Positions 54,711-64,000 of a stretch of 64,000 nucleotides of DNA are shown here, piece after piece; positions within the stretch are counted from its first letter, which is position 1, and each line of letters begins with the position of its first letter. This DNA comes from Seminavis robusta (lineage: Eukaryota; Bacillariophyta; Bacillariophyceae; Naviculales; Naviculaceae). The notes under the pieces were generated by a model. That model worked only from the letters and a program-made list of their open reading frames with translations. It had not been told where the DNA came from and made no database searches. The DNA lies in assembly GCA_903772945.1 (NCBI GenBank), contig CAICTM010000086.1, positions 1 to 64,000 on the forward strand, given 5' to 3'. Made by a program: the position numbers and the translations under genes.

Positions 54711-57700
54711 TCATAGGTTGAGCAGTTCACCCGTGAGGCTTGCCAGCCTTGAGTTTAGACTTGATTGCTGCTTCTCTTTTTCTTTCAGCATCGCATCAAC
54801 ATCAAAGCCACTAGATCGGAGCTGCCCAGTCAAAGCCGTAACCTGAGACGCCTTGTCTCCCAACTCCCGTTCTAATTGTTGCGTAGAGTCACTCAACTTC
54901 TTCTCTTCTTCTTGCTGCATTTTCAATTCCGCTTCCAGCGATTCCATCTTGGACGTCAGTTGCGCTTCGGCACTTAACTTCTTCTTGGTCGCCCCAGTTG
55001 TAATGTCGTTGATTCGGTCCAGATGCGCCGAGATCCCGTTTGGTGCTCCGAGATACGGGTTGCTGGTGTTGTCGGATTCGTCCAGTGACAAACTAGAACG
55101 CACGTCCCCTTGTTGAAGCCTTTTCAGCAAGGTTATCTTGGTTTGGAGATCGGCGCACATTTGTTGCTTTTCCTTGAGACGCTGTCTCATTTGGTCCGTG
55201 TTCTCCTGCCATTCAGTTCGCTGGTCCAGATGCACCTTGAGTTGCTGCTTAATAGATTCGATCTGCGACGCATCAAGTGCCTTCTTTTCGTTGATTCTGG
55301 TTCCAAGCTGCTCAATGGCCGTCGTACACCCTTGCACCTGGGCTCTGGTAGACTGGAGTTTTCCCGTTAAATCATTGCAAGTCACCTTTGCATCTTCCAA
55401 GAGGCGACTAAGCTCCTCAGTCGACTTTCGTAGCTTATCTCGATTCTGGCGCTGGAAGTTGACCTCCTTCTTCATCGTTGCTAGTTGTTGATACGCCATG
55501 TCTCGACCATCCCGAAGAGCTGTTTCATAGCTGGTGATAGTTTCATCGTGATTCTGAAGGGCCACTTGGTTGCTATCAAGCCTCTCTGTTAGGACTGCGA
55601 CCTGTTCCCTAGTCTCTTTCAGCAAACGATGCATTTCCAAAGTGACCTTCTTCCACTTTCCTCGCTGCTTTTGCTGAAGCTGCAACTCGTTCAGCAGGAA
55701 TCCAAGCTGTACTGCCACGAGATCGTCTGTGTTGCTAATGCTTGCTTCTAATTGGGCGACAGCATCGTCCCTCAGCTTTTGCTCTCGGCGGAACAAGTCC
55801 AACCTGGTCGGGATGCTTGCGCACTCACTCATTGTTGCCTCAAGCATGCGCTGCACGTTCTCAGTTGACCTTTCCCAGGCACCACAGCCCTGTTTTTGAG
55901 CATTTAACTCAAGCATCAGTGGCGTCATGCGCTCGGCAAAGTCATCGTCGTTCTCCTTGATTCTTGCGGTGAGTTTGGCCACACCTCGCTCCTTCTGCTT
56001 CAGCTCCTTGTTGAAGAGCTTGGAGCGTGTGTTTAACCCAACAATTTCTCTACGGGTAGCCTGCAGAAGTCCATTTAATTCAGTCGTTTTCTGGTCCCAG
56101 GAATCGCGATCTCGCTGTTCCTGTCTCAACCTGTTGTGGATTGGAGTCATTCTTTCCACGGTGTCGTTGGCTTTCGCTTTGAATTTCACCTCGAGCTCAG
56201 CAACCTGAGAATCGTATTTTTCTTTCTCTACCAGGAATAGCTGAAGCCTCGTTGCCAAGCCAACGCACTCTCTTTCTGTTTCGTTCGAAAGACGGCCCAC
56301 CTCTTTCGTAGACTCCCTCCATTTGGCAAGGTCCCTTGCTTTCAAGGAATACTCCGATTTCAGAGCTTTGATTTGAAAAGAGAAATCTTCCTCCTTTTCC
56401 TGCAGCTTGGATTGCAAGGACGTCACCCTCTCCTTGCGCATGCGCATCTCATCTTCGAACAGCATTCGGCGAACCTCCATGGCTGAGCAGGTATCTTCCA
56501 TCTTCTTCAACTCTTGGTTCTTTGATAACGTAGTTTCGATGATGGTATCGCGCAAGTTGTGTGCCGCTGCGATCTGCGACTTGATCGAAGACGTCTCCTC
56601 AGCGAGCAATCGGTCGTTCTCCGCGATTCTTGATTCCACGATCGCAACTGCACGCTCTCGTGCCTTCAATTCGCCTTCAAAGGCAACCAACCGATTATTC
56701 AATCCAACAACGGCGCCCTCTTTCCCACGGAGCAGCCCCTGGACTTCTTTTGTTTTCTCCACCCACTCATTAAGTTCGTTCCTGTGTTCTTCGACGCTTC
56801 TTCTTAGTCGCACTACTTTGTAGGTAATGAACTCTTCTTCATCCTTTAGAAGAGATTCGAGGTTTTTGATGCGTTGCATGCATTGGGTCAGCTGGTCAAT
56901 GACCGCCTGACGTTTTTCAGAAATTGGCAGGCATTCCTCTTGCTTCCTAGCAAGCATCTTGTCGATACCATCTGCTTTAGACACCCACTCTTCTCGCTGC
57001 CCAATTAGGTTTTTGAGCCCGTCTTCCAGTGGTGCAATCTTCGCCTTGAAAAATCTCTCCTTTTCAACTAGTCTCTGGCTAATTATCGAGACGTTTTGTT
57101 TGCGACTTTCCCTTTCCGAGTGAAAAAGTTTCTGGCGAGTCTTCAAGCCAGTGATCTCTGATTTCCTCTGCTTCAAGTTGTTTTGGATATCGATTGCCTT
57201 TGCCGTCCAATCGTCGCGTTTAGTCTTCGCCGCGTCAAGATCAGACTTGGTCGAGGCCATCGACGACAAGCTTTGTCGGCTACGAAGCTTGGTCTCCTGA
57301 CGGGAGACAGTTTCCTCGTATTCCATAACTTGCGCCATAAAAAGATCTAGTCTCGTGCTCAAGCCCACCGTCTGTTCTTGATTTTCCGCAACGAGTCTAT
57401 CGACGTCGGCGGCCTTCTGCGTCCACTCGTCCCTCTCACCTTCCATGCCTGCTAGCGCGCCTCTCATGCGACCCAAAACGTCGGCTGCTTGCTCCTTGGC
57501 ATCTGCGACTTTCTGCTCTTGCTCAACAACCAGGTTCTCGCGCTTTTGAAGTTCATCTTTAAATAGCTTTGATCTTGTGGTCAACCCAATGCACTCTCGC
57601 TTGGTGTCTTTGAGCTCTTTGTTCAGCTTCAGTGTCATCTCAACTCCGTCCTCGTGTTCCACTTTGGACGCAGCCATCTCCTGTCGAAAACGTGCCATCT

Positions 57701-60668
57701 TCGAAGCACTCTTTTCCTCCATCTCTTCTAACTGTTCTTCGAGGGTTTCCAAAGCTTCTCTTCGCTGCTGCAACTCCTTTTTGAATAGCATATCGCGAGT
57801 CTTCAGACCCACGATAGACTGCTCAGCATTGTGACACTCTCGGCTCAGGCCCGCAGTTTGGTTTTTCCATTCGTCACAATGTGCCTTGCACGTACTTAGC
57901 TGCTTTTCCAAGGCCACCTTTCGACCGCTGAAGATGTTGCGCTGCTGTTTCATCCGGTCTTCAAGAGCTGCCCTACGCTGCTGGTAACCCTGAAGATCAC
58001 TGACGAGTACCTTGAGCTCCGATGTCAATCCAGCGGACTCCTTCCGCTTGTCGACCAAAAGTTGCTTGACCTTTTCAGTGCTCTCCTTCCACTCGTCACG
58101 CCCCTTCACTTGCTCGTCAAATTGCTTTCGGAGTGACGCAATGGCAGCACCCCCAACTTCTTCCTTGTCAGCAAGCTTGCTTTCCAGAGCGGCAGTGAGC
58201 TTTTCCTTGGTTTCGAGCTCCCTGCCGAAAAGCAGTACGCGTGTCTTCAAGCCTACGCATTGGGCGCGTTTTTCCTTCAGCACACGATCTATATCCTCGA
58301 TCTTTGCAGCCCAGAAATCGCGTTGCTCTCGTTGCTCTTCCAGTTTTTCTTTTACGGGTGCCATCTCTACGTAGGCAGCTTGCTTCTTATCTCGGTATGT
58401 GCTCTTGAGAACAGTCAAGCGCTCGTCTTTGGCCTTGAGCTCGACTCGGAACAGCCTGAGACGTGTCGACAATCCTTCGGTCTGGTCAATCTTCTCCTCC
58501 AGGACCCGACCGATTTCTTCGGTCTTCTCACGCCAGTCGTCGCGTTCGTTTTGCAATCTCCGCAACTCCCTGCGATAGGGTTCCATCTTGGCAGCCTCTT
58601 CTTCCTCGTTCTCCTCGATCCTGGCTTCCAAGGCAGCAACAGTATCTTGACGATTTTTCAATTCCCGTTCAAACAACTCGACCCGCGTTTCTAGTCCCAC
58701 CACCTGAGCCTTCTTGTCCTTCAACATTTGCTGAAGATCTTCAGTGGTCTTGTTCCAGGAATCCTGTCGTTCCCGCTGGATACTAAGCTGCTCGCTGAGT
58801 GCCTTGATTTCACTGGTGGTCCTTTCCTCCTTCGCCATCAACTTGTTCTCCAAGCTAGCAACTTGTTCATCGCGGAACTGCAGTTCCTTCAAGAAGAGGT
58901 CCATTCGCGTCGTCAGCTGCACAAATTCTTCTTGTTTCTTGAAAAGTTCGTCGTTCGTAGCTTCGGTCGCCTGCTTGCAAATCTGCTCTTGCCGGCGTTC
59001 TTCTTCCAGCTTCTTTTCTACTGCTTGGATCCTTGAATTGGCCATGGCCTCACGCTTGGCCACACTGGCTGTCAGAGTGGCCACCCGTTCATCCAAAGCC
59101 TTGAGTTCTGCCTTGGACGTCTCCCACTGCGACTGTAGACGCACACATTGATCCCGTTTCTCCTGTAGTACTCGGGTCATTTCAACAGCAACTTGTTGGA
59201 GTTTTTCTCTTTGGACCACTTGCTTTTGCAATTCCTGTTGCAGCTGTTTGAGCTCGACCACAGACAATCGCTCTACCTCGTTCATTTTAGCGTCCAGTGT
59301 CGACACGCGTTCCTCGCGGCTTGCCAACTCCGCTGAAAAGACTTGCATTTTGGTGTTCAAGGTGGTTGCGAGTTTTTGCTCCTCCTCGAGTTGTTTTTGA
59401 AGCCTTGCTTCCGTGGCAGAAAAGACAGACGTTCCCATTTGCTGTTCCAAAGACACCTGTTGGGAAGCCTGTTGGTTTTGCTGTTTTTCCAAGGACGACA
59501 CCTGAGCATTCAACTCGGCCCGCGCCTCTTCCTTGGCCCTCAAGGCCGCGACACGATGTTCCTCGTCTTCACGGAGTGACTGCTGGAGGCTCATTACCTT
59601 CTTGGCCGACTCTGTTTCCTTTTGTTGTGCTTTTTGGGCCACACCTTGCCACAGTTTTTCATGGTTTTCCAAATCCTGGTTGAGTGCTTTGATTTTGGTA
59701 ATTAGATCATTGCAGAGTGATTCTTTGGATTTAAGATTTCCCTGTTCTTGCTTTTGTCGCTCTTGCAATTCTTGCTTGAGGACTTCAATTTGTGCCGACA
59801 GGTCCCGTCGGACCGTGTCCTGTTCATTCTCGAATACGGATAAGCGTTCATTCCGGGCCTGAAGTTCCGTAGAGAACTTGTCTACCGTCGACTTGTGGGT
59901 ATCCAACGCCAATTGAAGTGCTCGATTTTCATCCGCCAAAGCTTGTCTCGCCCGCATTTCCCGCTCCAACGTAGACTGGATCTTGTCTTCCTCGGGGTGC
60001 TGGATGGTAGTGGAAGCTGTCTGAGCCGTCATGACCACCGTATGGCCATTGGTACCATTTCCTTTGGAAAAGGCAGTGGGATCATGCTTCAGTCCGGCGC
60101 CATTGGATCCATTGGATTTGGGATATTCGCCCAGCAATTTGCGTGCATCCGTTGTGGTGGCAGAACTATCACCCCCGAATGTCTTCTGATCCTTGGTCTG
60201 ATACTGCCGATAATACCAAAACGCCCTAAGGGCAAGCATCAGTATCACCAGAGCCAGAGGTATCTGAGCTGTGGCAGCATAAGGAGCACTCTTAACCCGC
60301 AAAGACTCCACCAAAGAAGCCACCCCACTTGTGACTGGAGACAAGGCAAACCCCTGACCTAATGATGATGTCTGATTGTCCATCATCAGAAGATCAGTTT
60401 CATTCCCCTGTGCCAGCGCCGATAGCAAGTCCGCGGCTTCATCGTTCGCTGGCGGCTCCTCTTCTACCTGGAGCCGTTGTTCCTTTCTTCGACGATTCCA
60501 CTCTCCAATCTTCCGAAAGAGACCCTTGCGTGGCTTGCTAATGGCTTGAATGTCTCCCATCATGGCATAGACCTCAATCCCTATATCGTTGACGGGTCCC
60601 GATTCCTCCTCGACATCATCATCATCATCGAGTACAATCTCCTCTTCATCAGGTTCTTCATACGTCAT
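54711..60668 (-). CDS. Giant coiled-coil membrane protein with about 20 repeats of 74 residues
   Basis: One uninterrupted exon of 1985 residues. Residues 1-125 are acidic (EEIVLDDDDDVEEE) then basic (RRRKEQR), followed by one membrane helix (about 134-155, IPLALVILMLALRAFWYY). From about 230 to the end the protein is coiled coil, built of repeats about 74 residues long. Each carries a W at the start of a block (RDDWREKTEEIGRVL, RDEWKESTEKVKQLL), then GL(K/S/N)TRxxLFxxELxxR(E/D)xxVxxLExRI. At least 17-20 units are visible and the first and last are degenerate. I know no family with this unit. It looks like an elastic tether or spacer anchored in an organelle or plasma membrane, analogous to golgins in layout only; there is no GRIP domain and no ATPase or myosin motif. 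Confidence 0.75.
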   Translation of the reverse strand: MTYEEPDEEEIVLDDDDDVEEESGPVNDIGIEVYAMMGDIQAISKPRKGLFRKIGEWNRRRKEQRLQVEEEPPANDEAADLLSALAQGNETDLLMMDNQTSSLGQGFALSPVTSGVASLVESLRVKSAPYAATAQIPLALVILMLALRAFWYYRQYQTKDQKTFGGDSSATTTDARKLLGEYPKSNGSNGAGLKHDPTAFSKGNGTNGHTVVMTAQTASTTIQHPEEDKIQSTLEREMRARQALADENRALQLALDTHKSTVDKFSTELQARNERLSVFENEQDTVRRDLSAQIEVLKQELQERQKQEQGNLKSKESLCNDLITKIKALNQDLENHEKLWQGVAQKAQQKETESAKKVMSLQQSLREDEEHRVAALRAKEEARAELNAQVSSLEKQQNQQASQQVSLEQQMGTSVFSATEARLQKQLEEEQKLATTLNTKMQVFSAELASREERVSTLDAKMNEVERLSVVELKQLQQELQKQVVQREKLQQVAVEMTRVLQEKRDQCVRLQSQWETSKAELKALDERVATLTASVAKREAMANSRIQAVEKKLEEERRQEQICKQATEATNDELFKKQEEFVQLTTRMDLFLKELQFRDEQVASLENKLMAKEERTTSEIKALSEQLSIQRERQDSWNKTTEDLQQMLKDKKAQVVGLETRVELFERELKNRQDTVAALEARIEENEEEEAAKMEPYRRELRRLQNERDDWREKTEEIGRVLEEKIDQTEGLSTRLRLFRVELKAKDERLTVLKSTYRDKKQAAYVEMAPVKEKLEEQREQRDFWAAKIEDIDRVLKEKRAQCVGLKTRVLLFGRELETKEKLTAALESKLADKEEVGGAAIASLRKQFDEQVKGRDEWKESTEKVKQLLVDKRKESAGLTSELKVLVSDLQGYQQRRAALEDRMKQQRNIFSGRKVALEKQLSTCKAHCDEWKNQTAGLSRECHNAEQSIVGLKTRDMLFKKELQQRREALETLEEQLEEMEEKSASKMARFRQEMAASKVEHEDGVEMTLKLNKELKDTKRECIGLTTRSKLFKDELQKRENLVVEQEQKVADAKEQAADVLGRMRGALAGMEGERDEWTQKAADVDRLVAENQEQTVGLSTRLDLFMAQVMEYEETVSRQETKLRSRQSLSSMASTKSDLDAAKTKRDDWTAKAIDIQNNLKQRKSEITGLKTRQKLFHSERESRKQNVSIISQRLVEKERFFKAKIAPLEDGLKNLIGQREEWVSKADGIDKMLARKQEECLPISEKRQAVIDQLTQCMQRIKNLESLLKDEEEFITYKVVRLRRSVEEHRNELNEWVEKTKEVQGLLRGKEGAVVGLNNRLVAFEGELKARERAVAIVESRIAENDRLLAEETSSIKSQIAAAHNLRDTIIETTLSKNQELKKMEDTCSAMEVRRMLFEDEMRMRKERVTSLQSKLQEKEEDFSFQIKALKSEYSLKARDLAKWRESTKEVGRLSNETERECVGLATRLQLFLVEKEKYDSQVAELEVKFKAKANDTVERMTPIHNRLRQEQRDRDSWDQKTTELNGLLQATRREIVGLNTRSKLFNKELKQKERGVAKLTARIKENDDDFAERMTPLMLELNAQKQGCGAWERSTENVQRMLEATMSECASIPTRLDLFRREQKLRDDAVAQLEASISNTDDLVAVQLGFLLNELQLQQKQRGKWKKVTLEMHRLLKETREQVAVLTERLDSNQVALQNHDETITSYETALRDGRDMAYQQLATMKKEVNFQRQNRDKLRKSTEELSRLLEDAKVTCNDLTGKLQSTRAQVQGCTTAIEQLGTRINEKKALDASQIESIKQQLKVHLDQRTEWQENTDQMRQRLKEKQQMCADLQTKITLLKRLQQGDVRSSLSLDESDNTSNPYLGAPNGISAHLDRINDITTGATKKKLSAEAQLTSKMESLEAELKMQQEEEKKLSDSTQQLERELGDKASQVTALTGQLRSSGFDVDAMLKEKEKQQSSLNSRLASLTGELLNL

Positions 60669-62517
60669 GGCTTCAGAAGATCAACAGTGAGAAAGATAGT
60701 TTGTGCTACCGTAGCTAGCTAGCTTCAAGGTATATTAAAAAGGAAGGGACCAACGAAGTGACTCCAACAACTGAACAGAGACTGTAGCTAATGGATAGCA
60801 GCAGTTGAGATGGAATAGGATGGGATGGCAGCTACTACCTTTGCGGACCCCTGCTGCCACATTGTTTTTAATGAGGGCGCCAGGTTGACAGCATAACCCG
60901 AACAAACAAACAAACGAAGGCTCCCAACACAACGGCAACGCAAATTTTGGATGACACTGAGGTCATTTTAGATCTTTTCAAAATGACTGAGATTGAAAAA
61001 GCTCCGAAGCGGAAGCTTTCGGAGGATGACGAAGAAAGCAGAACGGGTCACCATATTGGCACCGACGTCGGAGCTGAGCCTGAAAGCAACAGGCAGGAAC
61101 AGAGGACCAGCCGGCAAGGAATGCGTTCTTTCAATGAGAGCGTAGGTCGGGGCTGTTGGATGTGGGGATAGAGAATATACATCTAGCTACGGTGGTCATC
61201 ACAACTGACTACTGGTTAGATAACTAAAGTAGATGGATGCAAGAGGAAAGGAACAAGCTTGGTCCCCGTATGTTCGGTCAGTAGCCGGACAGAAGCAGAT
61301 GTAGCTTCCTCATCAAGGAGCCTGCCTCCTGCAAATTGTGAGGCGTAAAGGAACAAGGGAGCTGTACCAGTTTGGGTAAAAGGTTATTGGATTTGATTGG
61401 ATTATCTGTAAGTGAACGATGTAAGTGATCGACGTAATGGTTGCCTACTACATATCTACTAGCTACTAGCAGAGAAAATTGCAATAAAATCTATCTAATG
61501 ACTCGCGGCATCTGTACACACAAGGGGTTCTCGCAGCAGCTTTGCTTCCATGGTCTGGCTACATGTATTTAGCATGCAGTGCGCAGCCAGGCCATGGCAA
61601 ATCTAGAGAACGTTATAGCTGACTCTTGCACCACCTGGAGCTTCCCGTCGAAGGACCGCAACGAGGAAGAGCACCCTCCTCGTCTACCATTCTACTATTG
61701 CTCAATCCAGTGAGATTAATCAGCAGTGCCGCACGCAGAGCGCCCGAGACCGGCAAGAGAATGCTTGCCCGGATACCCCAGGATGATTCAGCAGCCGACT
61801 TCCATCCTTCCTGTTGTTCCAAGTGCGTTAGCAGCCTTCCTAGCTAGCTAGGTATTTGTACAGTGTGAAGAATAAAACTTACGAACGTCGACGAACCCTT
61901 CTGTGGTTGATAAGGCATCCGCAAGCAAGTCCAGCTGCCTTTGGTGGCTCTGTACCAGCAGCTGACTTTATGGGGGGGTTAGGCATGAGCGCGGGGGAGG
62001 GAAAAAGAAGAAGAAGAGGGAGAGGGTTAACCTTGTGATTCCCAATTCCGAATTGCGAGCCAGCAGGCAAAGATCGAGTCATTGTGAGGTCGTTGAGAGA
62101 GGGGAAACGGCAATGACTCCAACACTCCCATAACTCTTCTCCCCTAAGACATCCGAAGAACAGGAAAATACGTCAGGAAGTAGAGGTTCGTTGTCAAATT
62201 CAAATTGATTCAACGGATAGACTGACTGGCTCTTTTTCGCTCTTTTTCCCATCCTTCGCTTGCACCAGACCTTCCCATTATTTTCGAAAATCGACCGAAA
62301 CTCGCAGCAACAGCAACAACAACAACTCTCGGAGCAGCAGCAACAACAACCATCCAACAACAATAGCACTACTCCCTTGTGCGACGCTTCGTTTGTCTTG
62401 AAGTCAGCGACTACATCCGTAGGGGCAAGTACTCTTGGCAAGACGGATCGGCGTGCAACGAGATCGGAGATCGGAGATCGGAGATCGCTCAACAACAAAA
62501 ACACGAAACTATCCACC
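60669..62517. other. Intergenic, mostly empty
   Basis: 1.8 kb between the coiled-coil gene and the gene starting at 62518. A frame beginning at 60983 (62 codons, highly charged) and others at 61613-61847 have no domain. The stretch 62297-62352 holds CAA/CAG repeats that read as poly-Gln in the frame leading into the next gene; without an ATG there I treat it as leader. Confidence 0.4.
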
Positions 62518-63187
62518 ATGACCATGAGGATCGCTACAAGTCCTTCCTTCTCCAAGTGGCTGCTTAGTGTAAAGAGATACTCATTCAATGAACTGAGGGC
62601 AACAAGGCATGGGTTCACCTGCAAGTATGTGATTTTCGAAGGACAGTATGCACCAGATCGCCGATTCAGCAACAAGGAGAAGCACCACTGTGCTCGCGCA
62701 ATCGAATTTACAGGGCACACTCTTGAGGAGATGATCTTGCAAGGAGGATGCAAGCCTGTTCCTCCTGACATGACCAACATCATGGATTACATGTACTATT
62801 GGGGACCTCAGAAGAGTCGGCCATGGTACAGAGCTGTTCTCTCCACCCTTTATGAAATGCTGTTGGGACCAGATGGCTGTGAGAGGAAGGACATGTTCAT
62901 TGAGTGCATCTATTGGTTGGTGAGGGAAAGGATCAGTGAGAGCTATGAGGTGTCCTCCCTTGAAGGACAGAGTGTGATGGATGCTTGGCATTATTATTGT
63001 TGCCACTGGTATGACTACAACAACAAGATTTCCTTCAAGAAATTGGCTGAGATGAGTGAGACTATGGTTGTTGATTTCATTGGCATTGACTCAGATGATA
63101 TGTAAGTTACTGGCTAAATTAGAAATGAATTTGGTGGATCTAAATATTGACTGTTTGTTGCTACTTCCCATACCCAGTCAATCTTGA
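62518..63187 (+). CDS. Hypothetical protein, Cys/Trp-rich
   Basis: Proposed join(62518..63101,63178..63187), 197 residues; without the 76-nt intron (GTAAGT...CCCAG) it ends at 63105 almost identically. Residues show patterned aromatics and cysteines (NIMDYMYYWGPQKSRPWYRAVLSTL, ECIYWLVRERI, DAWHYYCCHWYDYNNK), consistent with a compact helical domain, but no family I recognise. The frame is open upstream through a poly-Gln stretch to 62260 (no ATG), so an upstream exon may exist. The last exon overlaps the 3' end of the gene on the other strand. Confidence 0.55.
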
Positions 63188-64000
63188 TTGGCAATTATGA
63201 TCATGAGGTGGTCTTCCTCTCCTATGAGTCAACCACTGGCAGTATCTCTGACAGCAGCCATTCGGTGGAGGAGGTGGCTGGAAAGGAGATGGCAGTATTG
63301 GTTGGAATTGCCGCATTTGCATGGCAAGTTGCATCATTTGAAGTTGTTGTTGTTGCTGGTATAGAATCAAATTGCCAACATAAACATTTCTTGTTTGTGG
63401 CACTGCAGGTGCTGGAGGTGGTGGTGGTGGCGGTGGCGGCGGCGCCGGTGGAACCATTGCTGTTGCATCGATTGCTGGTGGATTTGGTGGCTCGATTGCT
63501 GGTGGAGTCGGTGGTTGTGGTCCTGTACAAGCCACACACAAACAACAATCATTTGGTGCATACTTTTGTCTCTGTGGCTTGAATCCAACAATGAACTCTG
63601 AGAAGAACCTCTCTCCATTATCCTGTGGCAAGGGCTCTGCATTTGGAAATGGTTCATCGACACCCACAGCCAGTGCTAGCTGATTCAGGTAAGCCAACTC
63701 TGAATGATTCCAGTAAGGTACAACTTTTCCCATCCGGCTGGAATTACCTCCTCTCTGCTACACTGATTCTTGACAGGAAGGCTCTCTGTGTCTAATCTTG
63801 AGGTTGTATCTTGCAGTTCCAGCCAAGTTGAGTGCATCAGCAAGGCTTCTTCTCATTCCACCATTGCCAAAATGGGCAAACTTGTCATGGAACGCTTCTA
63901 ACTTGGATTCTCCTCTCCTTGATAGGTACTCTGGGAGGTTGTGCTTGGAATTGGGTGATGGTAGGATGGTGTCATACATGTCTTCCAGTGCCAGGGATCA
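63161..64000 (-). pseudogene. Unrecognised gene or repeat-family ORF with in-frame amber codon, runs off window
   Basis: One frame from the right edge to the stop at 63161 is interrupted only by a single TAG at 63758-63760. Before it: EYLSRRGESKLEAFHDKFAHFGNGG and ADALNLAGTARYNLKIRH; after it, nine codons then MGKVVPYWNHSELAYLNQLALAVGV, FFSEFIVGF, a Cys pair (DCCLCVAC), and Pro-, Gln- and Met-rich low-complexity sequence. The two sides read as one protein, and CAG to TAG would explain the stop. The style suggests a transposon-encoded or multicopy family protein but I cannot name it. The TAG may be a nonsense mutation, a sequencing error or part of an intron I cannot see. Confidence 0.45.

Noticed and set aside
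60983-61171. Small charged ORF of 62 codons
   Set aside because: No domain, no neighbouring exon evidence and ordinary length for chance; too weak to call.
1-64000. tRNA, rRNA and CRISPR arrays
   Set aside because: I looked for tRNA-like T-arms, rRNA blocks and spaced identical repeats and found none I could support by eye; a covariance-model scan would be needed to exclude tRNAs.

Overview
The window looks like nuclear DNA of a pennate diatom (Bacillariophyta; base composition, scattered CTAGCTAG and GGTACC runs and gene content would suit a Seminavis-like species, but I cannot confirm the species). Supporting signs: protein genes with short GT-AG introns (mostly about 65-100 nt), a bipartite plastid pre-sequence with an AFAP cleavage motif (45.7-46.5 kb), a selenocysteine glutathione peroxidase, a 3R-MYB factor, a two-pore K+ channel, an ionotropic glutamate receptor and Rab3GAP, with no operons. 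Exon coordinates are my own reading of splice sites and frames.

Layout. 0-0.25 kb: a 68-bp tandem repeat. 0.7-2.8 kb (-): ER J-domain/thioredoxin-like chaperone ending KDEL. 3.5-5.1 kb (-): Ser/Thr kinase. 5.4-8.0 kb (-): ionotropic glutamate receptor. 9.1-10.3 kb (-): ankyrin-type protein. 10.9-15.1 kb (-): PI 4-kinase with N-terminal membrane segments, divergent from 16.2-19.3 kb (+): two-pore K+ channel. 19.6-21.6 kb (-): cyclic-nucleotide-binding domain fused to a D-lactate-dehydrogenase-type enzyme. 22.2-23.2 kb (+): unknown. 23.8-25.5 kb (-): secreted aspartic peptidase. 26.5-27.2 kb (+): unknown coiled-coil protein. 27.6-29.6 kb (-): membrane-anchored LRR protein. 30.5-31.9 kb (-): broken P-domain/VWD gene copy. 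33.6-38.2 kb (+): Rab3GAP catalytic subunit in four exons.

39.3-42.5 kb: a 3.2-kb unit bounded by about 435-bp inverted repeats carrying subterminal iterons, with an intact secreted P-domain/VWD gene inside. 43.3-44.1 kb (+): secreted spondin_N-like protein. 44.65-45.36 kb (-): Sec-GPx with a SECIS-like hairpin. 45.7-46.5 kb (+): plastid DUF1118/RIQ-like protein. 47.2-50.7 kb (-): 3R-MYB. 52.0-53.4 kb (-): FMO. 53.7-54.4 kb (-): ER small heat-shock protein. 54.7-60.7 kb (-): 1985-residue membrane-tethered coiled-coil protein of about 20 repeats of 74 residues. 62.5-63.2 kb (+) and 63.2-64.0 kb (-): convergent, overlapping, unrecognised genes; the second carries an in-frame amber codon and runs off the window.

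There is no operon logic, but themes recur: ER folding and secretion (J/Trx protein, sHSP, aspartic peptidase, P-domain/VWD, spondin), membrane signalling (iGluR, K+ channel, PI4K, cNMP-binding enzyme, kinase) and peroxide defence. The most unusual items are the cNMP-domain/dehydrogenase fusion, the inverted-repeat element carrying a secreted-protein gene plus an exon-like 62-nt block in both arms, the Sec-GPx, and the 74-residue-repeat giant protein.
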